Source of the DNA: Curvibacter sp. AEP1-3
Lineage (GTDB): Bacteria; Pseudomonadota; Gammaproteobacteria; Burkholderiales; Burkholderiaceae_C
Direction of reading: 5' to 3'
Length of the DNA stretch: 64,000 nt
Assembly: GCF_002163715.1 (NCBI RefSeq)
Contig: NZ_CP015698.1
Span: 3,016,201 to 3,080,200, forward strand
Shown here in pieces: positions 9,184 through 16,673 of the stretch. Both the position numbers and the translations under genes were made by a program. Numbering within the stretch: position 1 is the first letter of the stretch; every line of letters starts with the position of its first letter. The notes under the pieces were generated by a model, which was given only the letters and a program-made list of their open reading frames with translations, did not search any database and was not told the DNA's origin.

Positions 9184-9687
9184 ATGAAATCAATTCAAAT
9201 CGGCGTCGTCATGGGTTCCAACTCGGATTGGGACACCATGCAACACGCAGTCCAGATTCTCCAACAGTTTGGTATCGGCTTTGAGGCGCGCGTCATTTCC
9301 GCCCACCGCATGCCCGACGACATGTTCCGCTACGCTGAGGCCGCCGTAGGCCGGGGCCTCAAAGCCATCATCGCCGGTGCTGGCGGCGCGGCCCACCTGC
9401 CGGGCATGCTGGCAGCCAAAACCACGGTGCCAGTGCTGGGTGTGCCGGTGCAGAGCAAGGCGCTCTCAGGGGTCGACTCCTTGCACAGCATCGTGCAAAT
9501 GCCCAAGGGCATTCCGGTCGCCACGTTTGCTATTGGCAACGCCGGTGCGGCGAACGCGGCCTTGTTTGCGGTGGCGCTCCTGGCCAACGAAAACCCCGAC
9601 CTGCGCATGGAGCTGGACGCATTCCGCGTCGACCAGACCCAGACCGCCCGCAACATGACCCTGCCGGTGACCGGCAGCGACGCCTGA
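9184..9687 (+). CDS. purE: N5-carboxyaminoimidazole ribonucleotide mutase PurE
   Basis: 167-residue class I PurE, which converts N5-CAIR to CAIR in purine synthesis. The signature residues GSNSDW, SAHRMP and GGAAHLPGM are all present. Its stop overlaps the purK start by one base (TGATG), so purE and purK are translationally coupled. The presence of PurK fits the two-step bacterial route. It appears to be transcribed from a promoter whose -10 box lies only 6 bases before the ATG. Confidence 0.97.
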   Translation: MKSIQIGVVMGSNSDWDTMQHAVQILQQFGIGFEARVISAHRMPDDMFRYAEAAVGRGLKAIIAGAGGAAHLPGMLAAKTTVPVLGVPVQSKALSGVDSLHSIVQMPKGIPVATFAIGNAGAANAALFAVALLANENPDLRMELDAFRVDQTQTARNMTLPVTGSDA

Positions 9688-10901
9688 TGGCCGCACAGGC
9701 AGTGGGTGGTTCCAAGATGATGCTGGGCGGACCCAAGGAAATGACGCTGGGCGTGATGGGCGGTGGCCAGCTGGGTCGCATGTTTGCCCATGCTGCGCAA
9801 CAAATGGGGTTTTTCACTGCGGTGCTGGACCCGGATGCCACCAGCCCGGCAGGCCGCATCAGCCACCACCATGTGCAGACGGCCTACACCGATGCAGAGG
9901 GGCTGGCACGATTGGCCGCCGTGTCTGCCGCCATCACCACCGAGTTTGAGAATGTTCCGGCCGAGGCCCTGAACCAGCTGGCACAAAGCCGGCCTGTGGC
10001 GCCCAGCGGGGCCGCAGTGGCGATTGCCCAAGACCGCGCGGCTGAAAAGGCGCACTTTGTGCAATGTGGCGTGCCATGCGCGCCCTACGCGGTGATTGAA
10101 ACAAGGGAGCAATTGGCCGCCATTGACGCCAACTTGCTCCCCGGGATTCTGAAAACCGCCCGCATGGGCTACGACGGCAAAGGCCAGGTTCGCGTGAAGA
10201 CGCCTGCCGAGTTGGCCGCCGCGTGGGCCGACCTGAAACAGGTGCCCTGCGTGCTGGAAAAGATGCTGCCCCTGCAGTGGGAGTGCAGCGTCATCGTGGC
10301 GCGCGGTGCCGATGGCGCCTGCGTGAACCTGCCGGTGCAGCGCAATCTGCACCGCGACGGCATTCTGGCGGTGACCGAGGTTTATGAAGGAAATGTGCCT
10401 CCAGCGCTCGCCGAACGTGCGGTGGGTGCTGCGAAATCGATAGCAAGCGGCGTGAACTACGTCGGTGTGCTGTGCGTGGAATTCTTCGTGCTGGACGAAT
10501 CCCACCCCGCCGCCGCAGGCTTGGGTGGCTTGGTGGTCAACGAGATGGCGCCGCGCCCCCACAACAGCGGCCACTACAGCATGGACGCCTGCGATGTGTC
10601 GCAGTTCCATCTGCAGGTGCGCACGCTGGCGGGCTTGCCCTTGGTGCAACCGCGCCAGCACAGCCCGTCCATCATGCTCAATCTGTTGGGTGACATTTGG
10701 CCTGAGGATGGTCGTAACGGCGGTGTGCCCGATTGGGCTGCCGTGCTGGCTTTGCCCGGCACCCATTTGCATCTGTACGGCAAGCTGGACGCCAAAAAGG
10801 GCCGCAAGATGGGCCACCTCAACGTCACGGGCGCAACCATTGAGCAGGTGCGAGCTACCGCTCTGGAAGCGGCGCGCATCCTCGGCATTGCCGCGTTCTG
10901 A
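9687..10901 (+). CDS. purK: N5-carboxyaminoimidazole ribonucleotide synthase PurK
   Basis: 404-residue ATP-grasp enzyme making N5-CAIR from AIR, bicarbonate and ATP. An N-terminal GGGQLGRM nucleotide-binding loop and the core LKTARMGYDGKGQ and NEMAPRPHNSGHYS are visible. The start overlaps the purE stop; a second ATG 30 bases downstream (MMLGGPKEM) is an alternative. Bases 10391-10447 match, in inverted orientation, the interspersed repeat described below, so the segment NVPPALAERAVGAAKSIASG seems to be encoded by a repeat copy. Confidence 0.96.
   Translation: MAAQAVGGSKMMLGGPKEMTLGVMGGGQLGRMFAHAAQQMGFFTAVLDPDATSPAGRISHHHVQTAYTDAEGLARLAAVSAAITTEFENVPAEALNQLAQSRPVAPSGAAVAIAQDRAAEKAHFVQCGVPCAPYAVIETREQLAAIDANLLPGILKTARMGYDGKGQVRVKTPAELAAAWADLKQVPCVLEKMLPLQWECSVIVARGADGACVNLPVQRNLHRDGILAVTEVYEGNVPPALAERAVGAAKSIASGVNYVGVLCVEFFVLDESHPAAAGLGGLVVNEMAPRPHNSGHYSMDACDVSQFHLQVRTLAGLPLVQPRQHSPSIMLNLLGDIWPEDGRNGGVPDWAAVLALPGTHLHLYGKLDAKKGRKMGHLNVTGATIEQVRATALEAARILGIAAF
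10391..10447 (-). repeat. Interspersed repeat copy inside purK
   Basis: On the minus strand it reads TTGCTATCGATTTCGCAGC and, further on, GCGCTGGAGGC, matching both halves of the consensus. It is in frame with purK and adds no stop. This is the most diverged of the eight copies. Confidence 0.5.
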
Positions 10902-10927
10902 ATGCCTGTCAGCGAGTCGCCCCGCGC

Positions 10928-11989
10928 ATGATTGTCTCTGCCTACCAATTCGCTGACGGGGTGGAGCTTGCTCCTGATTCCATAGCTGCTGCCGCAGACG
11001 CGGTGCGCGCTGGAGGTCTGATGGGCTTGCCAACCGAGACGGTGTATGGCCTGGGGGCGGATGCGTCTGACCCGGTGGCCGTGGGCAAGATATTCAATGC
11101 CAAAGGCCGGCCGTCAGACCACCCCTTGATCGTTCACGTCGCTGCGTTTGACGGCGGCATGGGCGGCGTGGCGCACTACTGCGCCCGCGTGCCGGCGTTT
11201 GCGCAGCAGCTCATGTCGGCCTTCTGGCCCGGCCCGCTCACCCTCATCCTGCCGCGCAAAGAGGGCGTGGGCGAGGCCGCAGCCGGTGGCCAGAACAGCA
11301 TAGGCCTGCGCTGCCCGGCCCACCCGGTAGCCCAGGCGGTATTGGCAGCCCTGCGCAAGCCTTCAGACGGCGGGCGCGAAGTCTGGGGCATTGCCGCGCC
11401 CAGCGCCAACAAGTTCGGCCGCGTCAGCCCCACAACGGCGGCCCATGTGCATAGCGAATTCGGGGACGACTTGCTGATCCTGGATGGTGGCCCCTGCGAA
11501 GTGGGCATCGAGTCCACCATCATCGACTGCACCAGAGGGGCACCGGTTCTCTTGCGTCCGGGCTCCATCACGGCGCAGCAGGTGGAAGATGCCTGCGGAC
11601 GCAAGCTGCTATCAAAAGAAGAGCTGCTCGCGCAGAGCCAACAGGCGCCAAGGGCCTCCGGGACCCTGGAGTCGCACTACGCGCCCAGCGCGAGCGTGCG
11701 CCTGATGGACGCCAAAGCCTTGCAAGCCGCCCTGGACTTGCTGAGCAGCGCCACCCCGCCGGACAAGCGGCCCACCATTGCGCTCTACCACCGCAGCCCG
11801 CTGCATGTGCGATCGCCCTTGGTGACCGCCCACCGCATGCCGTCGCATGCCCAGCCGGCAGCGCATGAGCTGTTTTCCAAACTGCGGGAGATGGACGCGC
11901 AGGGCGTCAAGCTCATCTGGGTCGAAGCCCCGCCCGATAGCCCCGAGTGGGACGGTGTGCGTGACCGCCTGACCCGCGCAGCTGCCTGA
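10928..11989 (+). CDS. L-threonylcarbamoyladenylate synthase (Sua5/TsaC)
   Basis: 353-residue cytoplasmic enzyme that makes threonylcarbamoyl-AMP, the donor for t6A37 in ANN-decoding tRNAs. The YrdC domain (about 1-210) shows GLPTETVYGLGADA, KGRPSDHPLIVH and FWPGPLTLIL. A C-terminal Sua5 domain starts near ASGTLESHYAPSA, so this is the long Sua5 form. tsaB of the same pathway lies close by (13572). Two copies of the interspersed repeat are read through in frame (10968-11021 and 11607-11658). Confidence 0.94.
   Translation: MIVSAYQFADGVELAPDSIAAAADAVRAGGLMGLPTETVYGLGADASDPVAVGKIFNAKGRPSDHPLIVHVAAFDGGMGGVAHYCARVPAFAQQLMSAFWPGPLTLILPRKEGVGEAAAGGQNSIGLRCPAHPVAQAVLAALRKPSDGGREVWGIAAPSANKFGRVSPTTAAHVHSEFGDDLLILDGGPCEVGIESTIIDCTRGAPVLLRPGSITAQQVEDACGRKLLSKEELLAQSQQAPRASGTLESHYAPSASVRLMDAKALQAALDLLSSATPPDKRPTIALYHRSPLHVRSPLVTAHRMPSHAQPAAHELFSKLREMDAQGVKLIWVEAPPDSPEWDGVRDRLTRAAA
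10968..11021 (+). repeat. Interspersed repeat copy near the 5' end of tsaC/sua5
   Basis: Contains CATAGCTGCTGCCGCA, then GTGCGCGCTGGAGGTCTGA, in the consensus order. It encodes APDSIAAAADAVRAGGLM in the first helix region of the protein. Confidence 0.5.
11607..11658 (+). repeat. Interspersed repeat copy inside tsaC/sua5 linker
   Basis: TGCTATCAAAAGAAGAGCTG followed by CTCGCGCA and GGCGCCAAGGGCCT matches the consensus closely. It encodes LLSKEELLAQSQQAPRA, between the YrdC and Sua5 domains. Confidence 0.7.
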
Positions 11990-12033
11990 AGCGGGCCACT
12001 GCCGGCACGCTTGCCGACCATCAGCCGGTTTTC

Positions 12034-13530
12034 TTACTGATCCCGCCCCGCCCAGTCCACCAGCGCATCCAGCGCGGGCCGGGCGTCGTTGGCATTGGCG
12101 TGGTTGATGAAGGCGACCAGCACATAGCGCTTGCCACTGACGGCGTGCACATAGCCGGCCAGCGTCACCACACCGGTCAGGGTTCCGGTTTTGAGGTGGG
12201 CGGTGCCACTGGTGCGGGTTTTGATGCGCTTGAGGGTGCCATCCACGCCGGTAATCGGCAGGGACGACATCAGCTCCGGCATGAAGGGCGCTGCATAGGT
12301 GGCCTGCAGCAGGCGGCCCATGGCCTGCGCGGTGATGCGCTCCTGGCGCGAAAGGCCTGAACCGTTGTCCATGACCGGTGCGTCGTCCGTGCCGATGCGG
12401 TCCTTCCACCAGCGTTGCACCAGAGCGCGGCTGGCGGCAAAGCTGCCCGGGGGCAGGTTGGCGTCAGCCAGCACATCGGCAGGCAGGCCTTGGGCATTGC
12501 CCGCGACCCGACCCAGTGTCAGAAACACCTGCTGCGCCATGACGTTGTTGCTGAACTTGTTGATGTCGCGGATCACCTCCGCCAGCGTGGCCGAGTTCAC
12601 CACCAGCGCGGGTTTGCCGGACAGCACCCCGGCGGGCACCGTGCCATTGCGCACCGTGCCTAGCACCTTGCCACCCATGCTCTCCCACAGGCCTTGTGCG
12701 GCACGTCCGGGATAGGACTTGGGGTCTGCGTAGGCGATGGGCCATACCTTCTCGCCACAGCTTGCGGGGTAGCTGCCTCCGAAGCGGAAGCGCAGCGGAT
12801 CGGCAAAGTCGCCCTTCAGCGCTCCACGGTAGTCGCCGCAATCGGCAGCGGCAGTATTGAGTGGCACGGTGGCGGGCAGGCTCACACCTGCCAATGGTGG
12901 GTCGTACTGCACCTGGGCCACTTTGGCGCCGAGGTCCGGGGTAAATGTCATCACTACTGACTTGAAGTTGATCAGCAGGGCGTCCGGTGCCACGTTGTAG
13001 GGGCGCAGGGGCTCGCCGTCGAATTTGGCGGGGTCGGGCTCCGGCAGGTCGAAGGCGCTGCGGTCCAACACGATGTCGCCCGCAATGGTTTTGATGCCCA
13101 TGCCCTGTACCCTGCGCAGCAGCAGCCACAGGCGCTCCATCACCAGCCTAGGGTCGCCCAAGCCTTTGACGTAGAGGTTGCCGTTGAGCACGCCGTTTTG
13201 CACAGTGCCGTCCACATACACCGGGGTGACCCAGGTGTAGGCCGGGCCCAGCAGGTCGAGGGCGGCAATGGTGGTCACCAGCTTCATGGTGGACGCGGGG
13301 TTCATGGGGCTGGTGCTACGGTGGGCGAGCCGTGGCGCGGCACCCCCTTGGGCATCCACCACCAGAAACGACACGGCATCCCGCGGCACCTTGGCGCGTG
13401 CCAGTGCAGCGTCGACCTCGGGGGGCAGGGTTTGAGCAGTGACGGAGGTGCTCAAAAGCAAGGCCCACAGGCTGAGAGCAGCCCATGTTGCGCGACGGGA
13501 ATCAGGGGAAAGGAAGCGACGAAGATGCAT
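12034..13530 (-). CDS. dacB: D-alanyl-D-alanine carboxypeptidase/endopeptidase (PBP4, DacB)
   Basis: 498-residue periplasmic penicillin-binding protein of the S13 family, which trims and opens peptidoglycan peptide cross-links. A signal peptide ends near residue 33 (SVTAQ). The active-site serine motif STMK is at 80-83, an SNN motif lies in FSNNVMAQQ, and the KTG motif is at 447-449. Length fits the family. It diverges from tsaB with only 41 bases between the ATGs. Both start codons sit six bases after a GATAAT hexamer, and the two hexamers are 17 bp apart in inverted orientation. Confidence 0.95.
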   Translation of the reverse strand: MHLRRFLSPDSRRATWAALSLWALLLSTSVTAQTLPPEVDAALARAKVPRDAVSFLVVDAQGGAAPRLAHRSTSPMNPASTMKLVTTIAALDLLGPAYTWVTPVYVDGTVQNGVLNGNLYVKGLGDPRLVMERLWLLLRRVQGMGIKTIAGDIVLDRSAFDLPEPDPAKFDGEPLRPYNVAPDALLINFKSVVMTFTPDLGAKVAQVQYDPPLAGVSLPATVPLNTAAADCGDYRGALKGDFADPLRFRFGGSYPASCGEKVWPIAYADPKSYPGRAAQGLWESMGGKVLGTVRNGTVPAGVLSGKPALVVNSATLAEVIRDINKFSNNVMAQQVFLTLGRVAGNAQGLPADVLADANLPPGSFAASRALVQRWWKDRIGTDDAPVMDNGSGLSRQERITAQAMGRLLQATYAAPFMPELMSSLPITGVDGTLKRIKTRTSGTAHLKTGTLTGVVTLAGYVHAVSGKRYVLVAFINHANANDARPALDALVDWAGRDQ

Positions 13531-13536
13531 GCGGGC

Positions 13537-13542
13537 ATTATC
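13537..13542 (-). promoter_or_regulatory. -10 hexamer 6 bases before dacB ATG (leaderless candidate)
   Basis: GATAAT on the minus strand, spacer GCCCGC, then ATG; no ribosome-binding site. The inverted GATAAT for tsaB lies 17 bp away, so RNA polymerase could probably occupy only one promoter at a time. Confidence 0.5.
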
Positions 13543-13559
13543 CGGCCGGCCCCAGCAGG

Positions 13560-13565
13560 GATAAT
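13560..13565 (+). promoter_or_regulatory. -10 hexamer 6 bases before tsaB ATG (leaderless candidate)
   Basis: GATAAT, spacer TCAGGG, then ATG at 13572. The spacer contains AGGG but it is too close to the ATG to act as a normal Shine-Dalgarno sequence. Confidence 0.5.
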
Positions 13566-13571
13566 TCAGGG

Positions 13572-14321
13572 ATGAACCTGTTGGCCCTGGATACCGGAAC
13601 CGAATTTCTCTCGATCGCGCTGCGTACCGATGGAGCGGAAGGCACGCGTGTGGTGGAGCACCACAGCGCCGGTGGCGCCAAGGCCTCTACGGATTTGATT
13701 GCGGCGATCCTCCAGATGCTGGCCGACGCGGGTGTGGGCTTGGGCCAACTGGATGCCATTTGCTTCGGCAGCGGACCCGGCTCGTTCACCGGTTTGCGCA
13801 CCGCCTGCTCCGTGGTGCAGGGCCTGGCTTTTGGCGCCGGTGTGCCCGTGCTGGCGGTGGACTCGCTCTTGGCCGTCGCGGAAGATGCCCGTTTCCGGGC
13901 AGCGCCGGATGCGTCCACTTTGCAGGTCACAGCTTTGCTCGATGCGCGCATGGACGAGATGTACACGGCGCATTACAGCTACACACTCGGGCAATGGGAG
14001 ACCCTGCAAGCCAGCACCTTGCTGCGGCCGCAGGATTTGGGCGTCCCGGGCGTTGAGGCCGGTGTGCCACACGTGCTGGCCGGCAATGTGTTTACCGTCT
14101 ACGCGGACCGGTTGCCGGCGCAAGCCCTGCCATCGGCGCAGGTGGTGCAGGCTTTACCCATGGCCGCTGCCATGTTGCGGCTGGCCCCTGCGATGTTGTC
14201 AGCAGGGCTGGCGGTGGATGCGGCGATGGCCATGCCTAGCTACATCCGTGACAAGGTGGCTAAAACCACCGCGGAGCGCGAAGCCGAAAAGGCGGCAGCC
14301 CAGGCGGTGGCTGCAGCATGA
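13572..14321 (+). CDS. tsaB: tRNA threonylcarbamoyladenosine biosynthesis protein TsaB
   Basis: 249-residue ASKHA-fold partner of TsaD and TsaE in t6A37 formation. The start MNLLALDTGTEFLSIAL at 13572 is chosen over a longer frame because it begins the conserved first strand. GSGPGSFTGLR, the family hallmark, is near residue 70. It overlaps rimI by four bases (ATGA), the usual tsaB-rimI pairing. A threonylcarbamoyl-AMP synthase gene lies 1.6 kb away. Confidence 0.95.
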   Translation: MNLLALDTGTEFLSIALRTDGAEGTRVVEHHSAGGAKASTDLIAAILQMLADAGVGLGQLDAICFGSGPGSFTGLRTACSVVQGLAFGAGVPVLAVDSLLAVAEDARFRAAPDASTLQVTALLDARMDEMYTAHYSYTLGQWETLQASTLLRPQDLGVPGVEAGVPHVLAGNVFTVYADRLPAQALPSAQVVQALPMAAAMLRLAPAMLSAGLAVDAAMAMPSYIRDKVAKTTAEREAEKAAAQAVAAA

Positions 14322-14809
14322 GTTCTTATGCCAGTCTTCCGATGGCTGATGTGACCCACGAAGCCGCGTTCGAGCCTTTGCTGGCGGACAGTCTGGATCG
14401 GGTGCTCCATGTGGAGCAGCGGGCCTACTCGCACCCTTGGAGCCGAGCCAACTTCATCGACGCACTACACAGCGGTTACCAGGCTCAAATGCTGACCGCC
14501 AATGGTCAGCTATTGGGTTACTTTGTGGCGATGAAGGGCGTGGATGAGGTGCATTTGCTCAACATCACTGTGGCGCCCGAATTTCAGCGCCAGGGTTGGG
14601 CCCGCGTGTTATTGGACGCACTGGCCATCTGGTCGCGGGGCCAGGGTGCGCAATGGCTGTGGCTGGAAGTGCGGGTGAGCAATCAGCGAGCATTGCAGAT
14701 TTACGAAACCCATGGCTACCGCCGCGTCGGTCAACGCAAGGGCTATTACCCCGCCCACAACGGCCAGCGCGAAGATGCGGTGGTCATGAGCCTGGCACTG
14801 GAGCACTGA
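14318..14809 (+). CDS. rimI: Ribosomal protein S18 alanine N-acetyltransferase RimI
   Basis: 163-residue GNAT acetyltransferase; RimI acetylates the N-terminal alanine of S18. The acetyl-CoA loop reads VAPEFQRQGWARVLL (Q/RxxGxG/A), and the tail NQRALQIYETHGYRRVGQRKGYY is typical. The start overlaps tsaB. The first ~20 residues before the GNAT core are longer than in E. coli RimI. Confidence 0.93.
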   Translation: MSSYASLPMADVTHEAAFEPLLADSLDRVLHVEQRAYSHPWSRANFIDALHSGYQAQMLTANGQLLGYFVAMKGVDEVHLLNITVAPEFQRQGWARVLLDALAIWSRGQGAQWLWLEVRVSNQRALQIYETHGYRRVGQRKGYYPAHNGQREDAVVMSLALEH

Positions 14810-14814
14810 ACACC

Positions 14815-15687
14815 ATGGCACTGCAACTCGACGAACGTCAACGCGCCATGCTGCTGGAAATTGGTGTGCGTGTCTGGCTGCCAGGCACAGATTTCGCCAC
14901 GGTGGCAGGCAACGAGCCGGCTGAGCATGCCCCTGCGCTGCCTACGCGCACTGCGATGCCTGCTGCAGTGCGTCCTGCACCGGTGGTGGAACAGCGCCCC
15001 GCAGCGCCGGTGCCTTTGGCGAGCCGCCCTGTACCCGTGCAGGCCGCCCCTGTGGCCGCGACTGCACCCGCAAACGCATCCATTCAACCATCAGCCTTGG
15101 CCGCTTTGGACTGGAACGGTCTGGCCGATACCGCGGCAGCTTGCGAGTCCTGCGGGCTGTGTGCCGGCCGCAAGCACGCGACCTTGCAACCCGCGCAGCA
15201 AACGCAAGCGGACTGGATGGTGGTGGGCGACCCGCCTGAGGAAGACGAAGACAGCGTCGCCCAAGCCTTTGTGGAGGCGCCGGGGTTGTTGCTGGACAAC
15301 ATGCTCAAGGCCGTGGGTGCCAGCCGTACCGGCAGTGGCGCGCAAGGTGCCTATGCCACCAATGTGGTGAAGTGCCGTCCACCGCACGGGCGCAACCCGC
15401 AGCCTGCTGACCTGGCCCAATGTGCTGCCTACCTGCAGCGCGAAATCGAGCTGCTGCAGCCCAAAGTGATCTTTGCAGTGGGTCGCTTTGCCATTCAGAC
15501 ACTGCTGTCCGAACATGGCGCACTAGCAACCCAGCCGCTGGGCAAGCTGCGCGGTTCTGTCTACCGGTACCGGGGCATCCCGGTGGTGGTGAGTTACCAA
15601 CCCAAGCTGCTGCTGCGCAACAGCGCCGACAAGGCCAAGGCCTGGGCCGATTTGTGCCTGGCCATGGACGCTCTATCCGCCCCTTAA
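14815..15687 (+). CDS. Family 4 uracil-DNA glycosylase-like protein with altered active-site motifs
   Basis: 290 residues. An Ala/Pro-rich N-terminal stretch (about 30-95) precedes a C-terminal family-4 uracil-DNA-glycosylase fold. The four cysteines expected to hold a 4Fe-4S cluster are present: CESC in the domain start, KCRPP, and a further Cys in DLAQCAAYL. The catalytic motifs are altered: GEAPG is replaced by GDPPE, PFVG by AFVE, and the HP(S/A) motif by YQPK. Activity on uracil is therefore uncertain. The start at 14815 sits five bases after rimI, probably in one operon with tsaB-rimI. The cluster-bearing scaffold is certain, the reaction is not. Confidence 0.85.
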   Translation: MALQLDERQRAMLLEIGVRVWLPGTDFATVAGNEPAEHAPALPTRTAMPAAVRPAPVVEQRPAAPVPLASRPVPVQAAPVAATAPANASIQPSALAALDWNGLADTAAACESCGLCAGRKHATLQPAQQTQADWMVVGDPPEEDEDSVAQAFVEAPGLLLDNMLKAVGASRTGSGAQGAYATNVVKCRPPHGRNPQPADLAQCAAYLQREIELLQPKVIFAVGRFAIQTLLSEHGALATQPLGKLRGSVYRYRGIPVVVSYQPKLLLRNSADKAKAWADLCLAMDALSAP

Positions 15688-15698
15688 AGCCCTTTTCT

Positions 15699-15704
15699 TA
15701 AAAT
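15699..15704 (+). promoter_or_regulatory. -10 hexamer 6 bases before pyrF ATG (leaderless candidate)
   Basis: TAAAAT, spacer AGCCCC, ATG at 15711; no purine-rich ribosome-binding site in the preceding 20 bases. Confidence 0.5.
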
Positions 15705-15710
15705 AGCCCC

Positions 15711-16553
15711 ATGACCTTTCTTGACCAGTTGCGCACCGCCGAGCGCCAAAACGGCTCCTTGTTGTGCGTGGGCCTGGACCCGGAACCCGCGAAGTTCCCC
15801 GAGCATCTGCGGGGCGATGCCAGCAAAATTTACGACTTTTGCGCCGCCATCGTGGACGCCACCGCCGACCTGGTGAATTCCTTCAAACCCCAGATTGCCT
15901 ACTTCGCCGCCCATGGTGCCGAGGCGCAGCTGGAAAAGCTGATGGAGCACATGCGCCGCACCGCGCCCCAAGTGCCCATCATCCTGGACGCCAAGCGCGG
16001 AGACATCGGCAGCACCGCCGAGCAATACGCTAAAGAGGCCTTCGAGCGCTACGGTGCCGATGCGGTCACGCTCTCGCCTTTCATGGGCTTTGACTCGGTG
16101 GCGCCCTACCTCAAGTACCACGGCAAGGGCGCTTTTCTGCTGTGCCGCACTTCCAACGCCGGCGGCGACGACTTTCAGTCGCAGCATCTGCGTGATGTGC
16201 CGGGACAACCACGTTTGTACGAACACATTGCAGCCTTGGCTCAAGGCCCCTGGAACCTCAATGGCCAGCTGGGTCTGGTGGTGGGGGCCACTTACCCCGC
16301 GGAAATTGAGCGAGTCCGTGCATTGGCGCCTACCGTGCCTCTGCTGATACCCGGCGTGGGTGCTCAGGGCGGTGATGCGGTGGCCACTGTCAAAGCGGGC
16401 TGGAAGTCCGTAAAAGGCACAACTACTGCGCCCATCGCGGTGAACTCATCCCGCGCCATTCTCTACGCCTCTGCAGGCCCGGATTTCGCCTCTGCTGCCC
16501 GCCAAGAGGCCTCGCGGACCCGGGAGTTGTTACAAAACGCAGCCGCGGCCTGA
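15711..16553 (+). CDS. pyrF: Orotidine 5'-phosphate decarboxylase (type 2)
   Basis: 280-residue enzyme converting OMP to UMP, the last step of de novo pyrimidine synthesis. The catalytic motif is [11 protein letters not shown] (residues near 90), and the larger size and [12 protein letters not shown] place it in the type 2 subfamily. [14 protein letters not shown] and [10 protein letters not shown] form the phosphate-binding end. It lies 23 bases after the glycosylase-like gene but appears to have its own promoter. Confidence 0.96.
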   Translation: MTFLDQLRTAERQNGSLLCVGLDPEPAKFPEHLRGDASKIYDFCAAIVDATADLVNSFKPQIAYFAAHGAEAQLEKLMEHMRRTAPQVPIILDAKRGDIGSTAEQYAKEAFERYGADAVTLSPFMGFDSVAPYLKYHGKGAFLLCRTSNAGGDDFQSQHLRDVPGQPRLYEHIAALAQGPWNLNGQLGLVVGATYPAEIERVRALAPTVPLLIPGVGAQGGDAVATVKAGWKSVKGTTTAPIAVNSSRAILYASAGPDFASAARQEASRTRELLQNAAAA

Positions 16554-16648
16554 AGCCTGTCTGTTCGGTAAGCGTTTGTAAGACCTTTTGGCGTCAACCG
16601 ACTTCGTCCGTAACCTTCGGTTCTTGGTAGTCGTTCGCTTGTCGTTGA

Positions 16649-16660
16649 GCACGATCGTGC
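16649..16660. promoter_or_regulatory. Perfect 12-bp palindrome before the DUF1800 gene
   Basis: GCACGATCGTGC, centred 20 bases before the ATG and just before the AAGAGG ribosome-binding site. It could be an operator or a short mRNA stem. No regulator is identified. Confidence 0.35.
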
Positions 16661-16673
16661 CAAAGAGGTCTGT

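Noticed and set aside
9330..11033. 567-residue open frame opposite purE, purK and tsaC
   Set aside because: Shadow frame; the plus-strand genes are unambiguous.
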